Assembly: GCA_002104895.1 (NCBI GenBank)
Contig: MCFG01000291.1
Coordinates: 24,571-88,570 of the forward strand
DNA from: Anaeromyces robustus
Lineage: Eukaryota; Neocallimastigomycota; Neocallimastigomycetes; Neocallimastigales; Neocallimastigaceae
DNA: 64,000 bases
Direction of reading: 5' to 3'
Shown here one piece after another: positions 11,715 through 23,130 of the stretch. How positions within the stretch are numbered: position 1 is the stretch's first letter; each line of letters opens with the position of its first letter. The notes beneath the pieces are model-generated. The model was not told where the DNA came from. It searched no databases and saw only the letters and a list, made by a program, of their open reading frames with translations. The position numbers were made by a program, and so were the translations under genes.

Positions 11715-13430
11715 ATGAGTTCAAAAATTAGAAATCATTCAAAGAATGATATAAATGCAATTGTTTATTCAATTTTTATGATTGTAAGTAATAAGAAAAA
11801 TAAAGTAAAAATAAAATAAAAATAAAATAAAATAATAAAAATAATTAATAATTATATGTACTTTTTATTTATATGTACTTTTTATTTTAATAGGTATGGG
11901 TTCTAATAGTTTCTATTTTAGCTAAATATTTTGGTATTCTACCATTTATTAATGGTATGATATGGGCAGCTACATTTTTAGGTGTACGATCCCTTGTAAA
12001 AACTATTATTGGCATTTATTATGTAAATAAAAAAAAAAAAAATTTATTATTTTAATAAAATATATTTAAATATATATATACATATATAAATATTTATACT
12101 AATATATTTTTATATTAATATAGAAGAATCTATATTATTTATTTAATTTTAAAGATAACATTTGGATATTCATATGTTGTATTGTTGTAATTATAGCTTT
12201 TTATACTGAAAACTTTAAATATACCTTGGATAATGAAAGCCTTGATAAATTTAGAGAAAATACTTATAAAAATATTGCAAATTATTCTGACGAAGAATTA
12301 AAAAAAATTATAATATTGAATTCTTCTATCATGACTATAACGGGAATTTTATATATTATAATTCTTGTGAGTTGTTAAACTTTACAAATTATATATCATA
12401 ATATTATTTAGTAACTGATAAAATACATTATATTCTATTTAATGAATAATAAAATACATTATATCTTTATTACTCTATTTTTTATTAATTTTATCTTATA
12501 ATGTATTATTTTTTTTTATTATATATTATTATTAATTTGTTTGTACAGAAAATTTTCACCAATAATTATTATGAATATTTAGATAATGTTAATTCAAATA
12601 ATAACTATAGAAAATATTCATTCGATGAAAGGAAAGCAACATTTATTTCAACTACAATTGCTGTAAGTGATAAAAATATATAAAAAAATCAATAAATAAA
12701 TTAATAAATTAATAAATTAATAAATTAATATATATTAAACAAATATATAATTTTTTCATATTTAATAGTGGATATTACTTTGTATGTCATATATGAATAT
12801 ACGTATTGTTTATAAAACAAAAATTTATATTAATGGCTTTTCTGAAATTATTATTGTTAATTCTATTTATGGTATTATATCACTTTTATTAGTAAATATT
12901 GGTATTCATAAAGTAAGTTAAAGAAAAAAAACGAATATTTTTATTTATTTATTTATTTATTTATTTATTATTATTTAATTATTTGTTAAATTTTTTATTT
13001 TATTAATTGAATAATTAATTACATTTTATATTAAATGTAAAATAAACAATAATGTTTTTATAGAAAAATATATCTTTAATAAAGAATTATAAAAAAATTC
13101 CTTGGAACCAAAGCTTAATAGATGCATATATTCTATGTATGATTTTATATATAATTAAATCATTATTTTATAAAAAGTTCAAGAGTTTTGATAGTAAAAT
13201 TACAGTTTTAATAGTAGTTTCAAATATTATTCATCTATATTTCTTGGTAAGTTATTTAATTTTTAAAATTTCTTATATATATGAAAAATTAAAAAAAAAT
13301 TCAATATTTTTAATATTTATTATTATTTAAAAAATTTTTTTTATTTATTATTTTTCAACTGTAGAAAAAATTCCCTTCATATCTAGATAAATGTACAAAT
13401 AATATTGTGGAAAAAATTAATCATCCTTAA
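11715..13430 (+). CDS. Predicted 8-helix membrane protein, seven exons (copy 2)
   Basis: Exons: 11715-11783, 11894-12022, 12124-12366, 12549-12662, 12769-12912, 13064-13246 and 13365-13430 (TAA). All are multiples of three, with phase-0 GT..AG introns at the same places as in the 6062-7921 paralogue. The product is 315 residues. Compared with the paralogue it lacks 2 codons in exon 3, 16 in exon 6 and 1 in exon 7, all in frame. Exons 1, 2 and 7 are nearly the same. The first half of exon 3, the start of exon 5 and the middle of exon 6 are very different, although intron 3 between them is almost identical. Hydrophobic segments remain at equivalent places, so the membrane topology is probably kept. 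Family not recognised. Confidence 0.8.
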
Positions 13431-13562
13431 TATCTTTTTTAAAAAGTTATTAAAAATAAAAATAAAAATAAAAATGAAGATAAAAAAATTAATAAAAATA
13501 AATTTAAAATTAAAAAAGATAAAAAAAAATACATATGAATAAAAAAAAAAAAAAAAAAAAAA

Positions 13563-13647
13563 AAAAGATAAAATAAAAATAAAAATAAAAATAAAAATAA
13601 AAATAAAAATAAAAATAAAAATAAAAATAAAAATAAAAATAAAAATA
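13563..13647. repeat. (ATAAAA)n microsatellite
   Basis: About 14 units of a 6-bp repeat. The opposite strand reads as repeated Ile-Phe, which is an artefact. Confidence 0.9.
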
Positions 13648-13649
13648 AA

Positions 13650-14078
13650 GTATATTTTCATTGATTCTAAAATAAATATTTTCTTTTAAATGAATAGTAT
13701 TAAACGAGATACGTGATGATAGAATTAGGAATACTTAAGAGGATTAATTATAAACTACTTGTCAAAGCTACTACCAAAAAGACATCTAAGATCATTGATA
13801 ATCTCATTAACCGTTTAACTTTGGTTTCTCATTTAAATTCAGGATTCATAGTTTGGACGAAAAAAAATCTACAATACTATATACCTAAAAAAAATATAAT
13901 TCTTTATTTCTTTATCATTTGAATTGGAAGTTTTAATCATTTTACTTTTTCAACATTATAAATTAGAGTGATTTTACTCTAAGGCCTTGTTTAGAACCTA
14001 AACTTAGGTCATTCAAAGTTGGCAAAATGTTTTGCGTTTTTGTATTTGGCAATAAATTTGTTATTATTTTATTACTTC
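13650..14078. repeat. Cassette shared with 8400-8782 (unrearranged form?)
   Basis: This copy contains a 69-codon open frame (13713-13922) whose start and codon make-up are not obviously random (ILKRINYKLLVKATTKKTSK). The frame is destroyed by the inversion in the other copy. A small decayed mobile element is possible, but no inverted terminal repeats or target duplication were found. Confidence 0.5.
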
Positions 14079-14366
14079 ATTAATCAAACAATTAATCTAG
14101 ATTTTTATTTTTATTTTTTTTTATTCATTGCATGTTGTTCATTAAATTAAAAATAAACACAATGTATGTAATATTTTAAAATATAATTAAATATTCTTTT
14201 TTAATTTTTCTTTTTCTATTTAATTATTTTCTCCCTTTTTTAGTGAATTGTAAACATTCATCTTCAGTACATTTTTTTGAAATATATATATTTTTTTTCT
14301 TTTTTTACTTTCTTTCTTTCTTTCTTTTTTTTTATTTCTTTATTTTTTAATCTCCATTATTCATTA

Positions 14367-14484
14367 ATTTATAAATAATATAGATATTCAAAAATAATTT
14401 TATTCAATTATAAATAATATAGATATTCAGAAATAATTTTATTCAATTATAAATAATATAGATATTCAAAAATAATTTTATTCA
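14367..14484 (+). repeat. 39-bp tandem repeat, three copies
   Basis: Three units beginning aattataaataatatagat and ending attttattc, differing at one or two positions. They sit in the spacer downstream of the minus-strand AAA-ATPase-like gene. Confidence 0.85.
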
Positions 14485-14663
14485 ATAAGGCTTATATTTA
14501 TATATTAAAATAAATAAATAAATGAGATAAAAAATTTATTTATTTATTTTTTACATGTAAAAATAAAGAATAATTATAATAAACAATATACTTATTTTGT
14601 TAATTATAAATAAATAAAAGAAAAGAGTTAAAGATAATATATATATCATTTTATTTTTTTTTC

Positions 14664-14933
14664 TTAAATTATATTTTCATTTTTTTTTTTTTTTTGTATT
14701 TGATCATTAATTACTTTTATTATTTTTTCTTTTCTTTTGTATTTGATCATTATCATTATCATTATCAATACTTTTATTATTATTTTTTCTTTTCTTTTGG
14801 ATTTGATCATTATCATTATTTTTCCCTTTATTTTGGTTTTGATTACTTTTATTTTCATCATATTCTTCTATTATGCAATCATATTTCTTATCTTTCTTAG
14901 TACAATTTATTCCTACTAATAATACTTTATATC
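14664..14933 (-). pseudogene. Frameshifted C-terminal tail of the AAA-ATPase-like gene
   Basis: Directly after the stop of the 14934-16568 frame, the shifted frame reads GYKVLLVGINCTKKDKKYDC and continues open to a stop at 14664-14666. The equivalent region of the intact paralogue at 27168-28982 contains GNVLLVGIGYKSQDKTYTC, so this is the real end of the protein. The tail carries repeated Asn/Asp stretches and three basic DQIQKK(R/K)K motifs that could act in nuclear targeting. The break is a run of six A on the coding strand (14938-14943) where seven would keep frame. Confidence 0.7.
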
Positions 14934-16568
14934 CTAGTTTTTTAATTCAGAATAATAATCTTTTTTATAAATATGATTGATTGCTTCTTCTGCTGATTTT
15001 CCTACTTTAAGTTCTAAAAGAATAACTGTTTTATTTTCATTATTTTGTTTTGGGTAAAATATGAAATCAACAAATTTTTTTTCTTTTATTTCTTTTTCTT
15101 TAATATCATAAATATTTCGTGCATCAAAATAGGCAAATTTCACTATAAATTCTAAAGTTATATGATTGCAATAACTTTTTATAGTTGATTTTTTTGTATA
15201 CACTTTTTTAAATATTTGACATACATCTTTTGTATTTTTCGTTAAAGTGGCTTCTAACATTTGTTTAGAATAATTCTTTAAGTTATTATAAATTTCGAAA
15301 TCTTTTTCTTCATTCAATATTTGTTTAAATTTTTCAAACAATTCTTCATTTGGAATTCTGATTTCACCTTCATTATACATTAGAAATCCATAAACAACCA
15401 TTAATGAATACATTTCATTTTTCATACTTTCATTGTTATTTATTAAAGAATTTTGCTTTGTTTCTTCATTTATTGCTTGCTTTTGCTTATTTCCTACTCC
15501 ATATCTATCTAATTTTATTTTTATTTTGTCATGTGTAATTAATTTTAAAAAATCATCCTTTATTCCATAAATATTAAAATTAAAACTTTCTTTTATTTCT
15601 TTCATAGGTCCTGTAGATGTCCAATAATTACCTGTACTATTATTTCTTAAAGCATTAACTATTGAAAATGAATTAAATATATTTTCACCATTAATATTAT
15701 ATCCGTTATACCGTTCTTTCATTTCTTTTAATTTTAATTTTCCATTAATTTTACAAAGAGCTTCAACTTCTTTTTCTTTAAATCCAAAATATTCATAATA
15801 TATATCATCTTTTAACATTGAATATTCTGAAAAAAAATTTAATGCTGATCCAGTCAAATTTTTTCCTATCGGTAATATTCCTGTCATATATGTCAAAGCA
15901 ACATAAGATTTATCATTTAATAAATCTTTCAAATAGATTAAAAAATTATCTCTTTCTTCAATTGTATATTTATCATTACAAAATATATAGTCCCATTCAT
16001 CTATTACAAATACAAATTTTTCTTTGGTCATAGAATAAAAATAATCTAAAAAAATAGCTAATTTATTAGAATTTATGTTAATTAATTTTAATAAAGATTC
16101 TATTTTTTTTAAAATTGGATTATATTCAAGATATTCAAAATTATCTTTTAATTCATATAAAATTCTATTTTCTAATGTGGATAAATAAACTTTTAAAAAT
16201 TCAAAACCTTCATGATATCTTGAAAAATCCAAATAAATTGTATGATATTTTCCCATAATTTCTTCATATTTTGATTTCCCTTTTTCTGTATTTATATCTT
16301 CATTTTTTGAAATATTTAATTTATTAAATATTTCTTTAAATTCTTTTTTTTTCCTTTTACTATAATATGCAATTATTATAGAGCCTATTGATGATTTTCC
16401 AAATCTTCTTGATTTTGTAATACATACATTTTTTATTGGAGTATTTATTATTTCATTAAATTTTTTAATTATGTTTGTTTTATCTACAAAATATTTATCT
16501 TCATATAATTCTTTAAACCTTTGATATTGTTCAGTGCTATCAAAAAATATATTTGTAACTATTTTCAT
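14934..16568 (-). CDS. AAA-ATPase-like / PD-(D/E)XK nuclease-like protein
   Basis: The 544-residue frame has the family layout: a P-loop near residues 52-60 (KSRRFGKSS, a variant Walker A), Walker B near 187-193 (VIDEWD), a TGILPIGK segment, a WT/S-type middle region, and a C-terminal PD-(D/E)XK-like fold (FVDFIFYP … LLELKVGKSAEEA). This matches the AAA-ATPase-like plus PDDEXK_9 family, common in anaerobic bacteria and expanded in gut fungi; cellular role unknown. The usual Pro before RRFGK is Ser. The frame stops early at a 6-A run and the tail continues in another frame to 14664. A family-wide palindromic element lies about 220 bp upstream (16786-16816). A nearly identical truncated copy is at 23131-24286. 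A one-base sequencing error or a real inactivating change are both possible. Confidence 0.8.
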   Translation of the reverse strand: MKIVTNIFFDSTEQYQRFKELYEDKYFVDKTNIIKKFNEIINTPIKNVCITKSRRFGKSSIGSIIIAYYSKRKKKEFKEIFNKLNISKNEDINTEKGKSKYEEIMGKYHTIYLDFSRYHEGFEFLKVYLSTLENRILYELKDNFEYLEYNPILKKIESLLKLININSNKLAIFLDYFYSMTKEKFVFVIDEWDYIFCNDKYTIEERDNFLIYLKDLLNDKSYVALTYMTGILPIGKNLTGSALNFFSEYSMLKDDIYYEYFGFKEKEVEALCKINGKLKLKEMKERYNGYNINGENIFNSFSIVNALRNNSTGNYWTSTGPMKEIKESFNFNIYGIKDDFLKLITHDKIKIKLDRYGVGNKQKQAINEETKQNSLINNNESMKNEMYSLMVVYGFLMYNEGEIRIPNEELFEKFKQILNEEKDFEIYNNLKNYSKQMLEATLTKNTKDVCQIFKKVYTKKSTIKSYCNHITLEFIVKFAYFDARNIYDIKEKEIKEKKFVDFIFYPKQNNENKTVILLELKVGKSAEEAINHIYKKDYYSELKN

Positions 16569-16747
16569 TTTTTAAAAAATAAAAATATATTTATACTGAT
16601 TTTTACTAGCCTAACTTTTTATTTATAAATAGAAATATAATGTTATCAATTATTAATTTATAAATGAATGAGAAATTGAAATATAATTAATAAAATCAAA
16701 TTGAATGAAAATAAAAGCCATTTAAATAATTATAATATTTAAATGAT

Positions 16748-16753
16748 CACGTG
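16748..16753. promoter_or_regulatory. CACGTG E-box-like site
   Basis: A perfect TCACGTGA palindrome (16747-16754) lies about 180 bp upstream of the minus-strand AAA-ATPase-like start codon. A degenerate form (gatcacttgaatg) follows the palindromic element near 26885. Whether a bHLH-type factor binds here is unknown. Confidence 0.3.
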
Positions 16754-16785
16754 AATAGTTTTTAATGAATTTTAACGGGAGTATT

Positions 16786-16816
16786 GCATTTCGACATAAT
16801 TTACATAATTTATGTT
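16786..16816 (-). promoter_or_regulatory. Palindromic element upstream of AAA-ATPase-like gene
   Basis: On the minus strand it reads acataaattatgt…aaattatgtcgaaatgc, the same core as at 18048-18090, 24319-24346, 26810-26846 and 32765-32800. It lies about 220 bp upstream of the start at 16568, in the gene's orientation. Confidence 0.55.
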
Positions 16817-17589
16817 TGATAGTATTTTAATGTATTACAATGTGGCTTATAAAAATAAATAAATAATGTTAATATATAAATGAATGAATAAATAATAAGT
16901 AAAAAAATAAATAAATATAGAATTTAAATTTAACCTTTGTATTTTATACTTTTTTTTGTTATATTAGCCAGTTTATTGTTGCTTAAAAATTACATTAAAA
17001 TTAAAAAAATATACATGTAGTAAGAAAATTTATAATAATACCAATACATTTTTTTATTAAAATTATTTCTCATATTTTAAATAAATAATAATATTACTAT
17101 AAATATTAAACAATTTCACTTTCCTTGATTAATATTATTTATAATAATTAAAATTTTAGCTTTGAAGTTTATTTATTGAAAGAAAAATAAATAGTATAAA
17201 TTAAAATTGACTTCAATATAATTTAAATATTTTTTTATATTCATCTCTATAGCTATTTTTATTATATATATATAGTTAAAATAGCTATAAGGATATTATA
17301 ACTTTTAATAAAATTATTAAGTAATAAGAGTGATTATATTGTAAATTAAAAATAAATAATATTCTTTTAAAAATATTGTAATATATGTTTAATATTAGAA
17401 TAATAAATATAAAGTTTACATTTCATTTAAACTAATATATTAATTATATTACTTCATAATTTAAATAAAAATAGAAATATCAATAAAAAAAGATGTTGTT
17501 ATAAAATTAATTTAACAATATTTTTTCTTCAAAGTTAACGAAATAATCATATAAATTTTTGATTAGATTTCTGAATATTTAGATTCATA

Positions 17590-17858
17590 TAATATATTTT
17601 ATTTTATTTTATTTTATTTAATTTTATTTTATTTAATTTTATTTTATTTTATTTTATTTTATTTTATTTCTTTTTAACAATAAATAAATAAATAAATAAA
17701 TATCTTAAAAAATATGATATATAGTAGTATATATATTATTAAAATATTTAGTAATAATATAAATTTTATATATTTTTATTTCAATAAAATAAAATAGAAA
17801 GGAAAAGTAATAAAAAATAAAAAATAATAAAAATAAAATAAAATTCTTAACAGAAAAT

Positions 17859-17949
<91 letters not shown>

Positions 17950-17951
17950 TT
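17590..17951. repeat. (TTTTA)n and (TTTA)n microsatellites
   Basis: TTTTA units occupy 17590-17670, and about 23 TTTA units occupy 17857-17951. The rest of 16860-18000 is A+T-rich spacer without a gene. Confidence 0.9.
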
Positions 17952-18047
17952 ATTTTTTTTTAATTTTTATTTTTTTTAATGGTACTATAAATAAAAATAT
18001 ACGTTGAAAAAAGTGGCGTATTACACATTTTGTATTTGTTTTACAGA

Positions 18048-18072
18048 AATTTATGTCAATCGTACATAAGTT
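18048..18072 (+). promoter_or_regulatory. Palindromic element, 9-bp arms
   Basis: AATTTATGT, 7-base spacer, ACATAAGTT, then tatgtcc (one mismatch between arms). It follows a ttgaaaaaagtggcgtatta phrase shared with 26765. It lies about 400 bp upstream of the start at 18477. Confidence 0.55.
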
Positions 18073-18126
18073 ATGTCCAAATCCACATCCTAAAAAAAGA
18101 AAGATTTATGGACATAAAATTTAATT

Positions 18127-18235
18127 AAATATTTTTTATAAATTAAAAAAAGATAAGCAATATTTCCAATTTTCTTATTAAATTTTATCTTTTTTTAATT
18201 TATAAAAAATATTTAAGAAAATTGGACATATTGCT
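18127..18235. repeat. Overlapping inverted repeats (A-B-A'-B' order)
   Basis: A (18127-18156) and A' (18185-18214) are perfect 30-bp inverted arms. B (18156-18177) and B' (18214-18235) are 22-bp inverted arms with one mismatch. B lies in the loop of A/A', and B' lies directly after A'. If transcribed this is the order of an H-type pseudoknot; as DNA it could form alternative cruciforms. It is absent from the paralogous promoter at 26.8 kb. Confidence 0.9.
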
Positions 18236-18476
18236 TAAAAAAAAAATTAGACATTAATTAATAATAAAAATCAATAATATATAAAAAAAAGACTATTATT
18301 TTCATTTTAATATAATATTTTTGTTTTTATAAAGTAAATAAGAAAAAAAAAAAAAAAAAAAAAAAAAAGTAGTTGCTATTAATAATTAAACTTTTTTATA
18401 TTATAACAGCTATTCTTACTACGGTAACTACAACCGAATAAAAATAATTATTAATAAAAAATTTTTATTAATTAAA

Positions 18477-20290
18477 ATGGGATTTATTATTGATAGTCGT
18501 GATATGCATTTCAAATTTTTGAGTATATTAAATCAAGTATATAATTATGAACTTGAAGATAAAATTGTTAGAAAAAAATTATTTGCAGATAAATCTAATA
18601 TTATAAATGATTTTAATGAATTAATAAATAAAGATAATGAAAAAAATGTATGCATTACAAAACCAAGAAGATTTGGAAAAACATCAATAGGTGCAATGCT
18701 AGTTACATATTATAGTAAAGGAATAGATTCTAAAGAAATATTTGACCAATTAAAAGTATCTCAAGGAAAGAGTTCTAATGAAGAATTAAATAAATTAGAA
18801 AGGAAACAATATGTTGAATTCCAAAATAAGTATCATACAATTTATTTTGATTTCTCTAAAGATGTTGATGGCCATTACACTTTAGATGAATATTTAGCAT
18901 CAATTAATCAAGATTTAAAGAATGACATTAAAAAATTATACCCAAATTCTGAAATATTAAAAAATTATAATGATAAAATTTTCAAAAATCTCCAAAGTTT
19001 AAGTTCGGAGTTAATAGAACAATTTGTTTTAATTATTGATGAATGGGATTATATAATTACTAATAAAAAATTTTCTTATGATGAACGAAATAGATATATT
19101 TCTTTTTTAAAAGATTTAATAAAAGATAAATCATATAATGCTTTTACTTATATGACAGGAATAACACCAATAGCAAAGGAATTATCTCAATCTTCAATTA
19201 ATTGTTTTAACGAATATTCAATGCTAAATGATGATATGTATTATCAATATTTTGGTTTCACAGAACAAGAAGTCCGAGATTTTTGTAAAGATAATAAATC
19301 TATTACGTATGAAAAATTAGAAGATTGGTATAATGGATATAAAGGGCCTAATGGTGAAAAAATATTTAATACATGGTCAGTATGTCAAGCTTTAAGTAAA
19401 AATAAAATATGTAATTATTGGAATAATTCAGGTCGTTTTGATGAATTGATAAATATAATTAATTTTAATATAAACGGTATAAAAGATGAAATTTTAGAAT
19501 TAATTAGAGATAAAAAACTCTCTCAAAAAGTACATATATATGGAGCAGAAGATCAACAAAAAGAATCAGAAAGAAATGAAAAAAAAAGTGAAGATAAAAT
19601 GAAAAAGGAATTATATTCAAAAATGGTTACATTTGGATATTTATCTTATTATAATGGAAAAATATCTATTCCAAATAAAGAATTATTAGAAAAATTAAAA
19701 TATTTTTAGAATCAAAAGATGATTTAAAATATTATTATGATATGATAGATAATTCCGATGAAATGATAAAAGCGACATTAAATAAAGATACAAAAACAAT
19801 GTGTGAAATTTTAGAAAAGTCACACATAATAAAAATTATGCCAAAGGATAAAATTGATCATGGAAACTTAAAACGCATTATGGATTTTGTATATTTTAAC
19901 ATTAGAATTAAATATAAATATGGAGAAGAAATAAATGCAGGAAAAGGAACAGTAGATCTTATTTATTATCCAAAAAATAAAAAAGAACCAGTAATTATAA
20001 TAGAATTAAAAGTGAATAGTTTAGCAGAAACAGCAGTTAAACAAATACATAGCAAAAAATATTATAATAATTTAAAGGAAGATGGATATATAGGAAATGT
20101 TTTATTAGTAGGAATTGGTTACAAAAGTCAAGACAAAACATATACATGTATGGTTGAAGAGCGTGATTGTGACTTTAAATTTCTTTATAAATCTGAATCA
20201 TCATCAAAATCTTCTAATAAAAAAAGGAAAATATCAGATTATGGAATGTCTAAAAGATTAAGAAGTAGTGATAAAAAATTAAATAAATAA
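18477..20290 (+). pseudogene. AAA-ATPase-like / PD-(D/E)XK gene, one-base frameshift
   Basis: It is about 97% identical by eye to the intact 604-residue gene at 27168-28982. It opens with the same start (MGFIIDSRDMHF), has KPRRFGKTS Walker A near residue 62 and LIIDEWD Walker B near 185. At about 19694-19706 it has lost one T (aaaaattaaaa against aaaaatttaaaa), so the first frame stops at 19709. The rest of the protein, with the PD-(D/E)XK elements VDLIYYPK … IIIELK, continues in another frame to 20290. The first frame alone would give an ATPase without nuclease domain. The very low divergence suggests a recent duplicate. Confidence 0.85.
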
Positions 20291-20347
20291 AATAATTTAA
20301 TAATAATGTAGATGTATAATATTTTATAATTAAAGAGCTTAATAATT

Positions 20348-20660
<313 letters not shown>

Positions 20661-20844
20661 ATTATTTATTTTTTTCTTTCTTTTTATCTTTTTTTTTTTC
20701 ATCCTATATACATGTACTGATTGCGATATTAATTATCAGAAATTCCCTTCAGATAATTCAGATTTAATACCTGGAAAAATAAAACGATGAATTTATTATA
20801 TATAAACCATTGTCAATTATAAAAGTAATTGAGGATAAATGATA

Positions 20845-21589
20845 AAATTATTGATAATTACTGGAATAAATCATAATCAATGGCAATAAAACCAATTACT
20901 GAATATATTGAAATGGACTTTTTTGGATTAAAAGAAGATATAATAAGATTAATTAAAGAAAACAAAAAAATAAAAATGTAACATCAATTAGAAATGATAT
21001 GAAAAATTTTAAAAGTAAAGACAATGTATTTATTATGCTTGTTCATTTTGGATATTTAGGATATGATCAAATAACAAATGGAATATTTATACCTAACAAA
21101 GAAATGAGACAAGGATTTTTAAATATTACTAAATCTAAAGTACAGGATGCTATTGTTAAAAAGTTAAAAAAATCTAAAATGCTTCTAGAAAATGTATGGA
21201 AAGAAAATTCAGAAGAAGTTGCAAAATTAATTGAAGAATATAATGATAATGTAAAAAGTATAGATTACAATAGTGGAATATGTTTAAAGTATACACTTAA
21301 AGATGCTTTTTATGTAGCAGATCAATATTACAATTGCTATGATAAATTTATTTCAGGTAAAGGATATGCTGTTATAGCATATGTTCCTATTAATATTAAT
21401 TCTAATTATCCCGCATTAATTATCGAATTGAAATACGAAAAAGATGCAGAAACAGTGATTAAAGAAATTAAAAAACAAAATTATAATCGACAATTAAGTC
21501 GTTATGAAGATAATATGTTATTAATTGGTATAAGTTATGAAAATTCAAAACATCATACTTGTATCATAGAAAAACTTCAAAAAAATTAA
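20845..21589 (+). pseudogene. AAA-ATPase-like / PD-(D/E)XK C-terminal fragment, divergent subfamily
   Basis: The open part is 20999-21589 (196 codons). It contains a family-like middle (FIMLVHFGYLGYDQ … IFIPNKEM) and a nuclease-like end (SGKGYAVIAYVP … ALIIELKYEKDAETVIKEIK … LLIGISYE). Upstream, 20845-20998 is recognisable (DNYWNK, a stop, then FFGLKEDIIRLIKEN) but broken by a stop and a frame change. The ATPase half is missing. Compared with the family pattern the catalytic Asp of the (V/A)D segment appears replaced (GYAVIAYVP), while ELK is kept. It differs clearly from its neighbours and represents an older copy. Confidence 0.7.
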
Positions 21590-21607
21590 AAAGTGATTGA
21601 ATATATT

Positions 21608-21830
21608 TTATGAATATCAAATATTTTTATACTAATATATTTTATGATTTTCAAATATTTTTATAATATACTTTATTAATATCAAATATTTTTATACTAA
21701 TATACTTTATGAATATCAAATATATTATTATATTTTATTAATATCAAATATTTTTATATATTATTATACTTTATTAATATCAAATATATTATTATATTTT
21801 ATTAATATCAAATATTTTTATATTATTACA
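21608..21830 (+). repeat. Minisatellite built on atatcaaatatttttat
   Basis: Six or seven degenerate units of about 30-40 bp, each with a ttatgaatatcaaatatttt or ttattaatatcaaatatttt core. Confidence 0.8.
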
Positions 21831-21899
21831 TTATATCAATATATATATGAAAAAAATATATATATAAAAAATAAAAATTAACAACAAATAAAAAAAAAA

Positions 21900-22160
21900 T
21901 AATAAAAAATTTACAAATAAAAAATAAAAAATTTTCAAATAAAAAATAAAAAATAAAAAATAAAAAATAAAAAATAAAAAATAAAAAATAAAGATTGAAT
22001 AAAAAAAAAACAGTAAATAAATACTTATCAATAAATGTATATATAAATATATATAAATATATATAAATATATATAAATATATATAAATATATATAAATAT
22101 ATATAAATATATATATAAATATATATAAATATATATAAATATATACTTATATATAAATAT
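21900..22160. repeat. (AAAAAAT)n and (ATATATAAAT)n arrays
   Basis: A heptamer A-rich array at 21920-21990 is followed by about 12 units of a 10-bp ATATATAAAT repeat at 22031-22160. Bases 22161-22560 are A+T-rich spacer without a gene. Confidence 0.85.
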
Positions 22161-22569
22161 CTATTAAATAAAAATTTTAAAACCATTTTTATTCTTTCGA
22201 TAGAAAAAAAAAATTATTTCTTTTTAAATGGTTATTTAAAAATTTTACTCGAAATATTAAGATATAATAAAATAAATTTGAAAAAAAAAAAATTAAAAAA
22301 AATATTAACATTGGAATTAATAATGAAAAAAGTATTATGTATTAAAATATAATATAATAATATATATAATATAATATAATATAATAAAATTTATAATATT
22401 TCAAATTAAAATAAATTGTTTAATATTTATTTATATAATAAAAATGTATTTTTTTTATAAATTTCAAATAGTATGATAATAAATTATTATTATATCAATA
22501 TTATATATTCGCTAATTAAATATATATAATCAACATTAAAGAAAAAAGTCTACTTAATTTAAAACTATC

Positions 22570-23130
22570 ACATTTTACGTTTAGGTTTATTAAAAAATTA
22601 TTTATCAAGCTAGATTATTCAAATATTATCTTATCTTATTTATAAATATAAATAAGATAATAAAAAATTTATTATTATTATTAATAGATTTATATAATTA
22701 ATAATAAAATAAAAAAGAGGTTACGTTAAAGCTATATATTTATAATATACTGAATACAGCAAAAGATTATATATAATTAGATAATATTATATATATTTCA
22801 TTATTTATGAATATTTTTAATTAAGTATTCAATGAATTCTTTATATCTTTATATTAAAGTAGTTTATATAATATAAATTTTTTGTTAATGTCTGTTAAAT
22901 GTTGTACAAAATATTATTCTGTGTATTAACCCTTATAGTAATTATTTAATCTATATATAATATATTATGATATTATGGGACATTTTATTAATATTTATTA
23001 TATCTAATAATTATTAAACACATAATATTAATATTTATTATATATATAATACTACACATCATAGAACATTATATTAATATTAATAACATACTATATATAT
23101 TTATAACGTACTATATTATATAGAATTACT
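22570..23130 (+). repeat. Dispersed repeat, copy 1
   Basis: Matches 30395-31015, starting with tttattaaaaaattatttat and including ttgttaatgtctgttaaatg and ttctgtgtattaaccct. A partial third relative is at about 44770-44970. It joins the truncated AAA-ATPase-like fragment abruptly at about 23131. Confidence 0.8.

Larger units (their letters stand above)
9885..14078 (+). repeat. Tandem segmental duplication, copy 2
   Basis: Second direct copy of 4013-8782. It lacks about 240 bases upstream of the AATAT array and has shorter A-rich and TTTA tracts. The 288 bases before it (9598-9884) are spacer with a short (TTTA)n array at 9796-9830 and no gene. Confidence 0.85.

Noticed and set aside
13713-13922. 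69-codon frame in the second duplicate as a gene
   Set aside because: It is broken in the first duplicate by an inversion, has no recognisable domain and no conserved start. It is kept only as part of the cassette.
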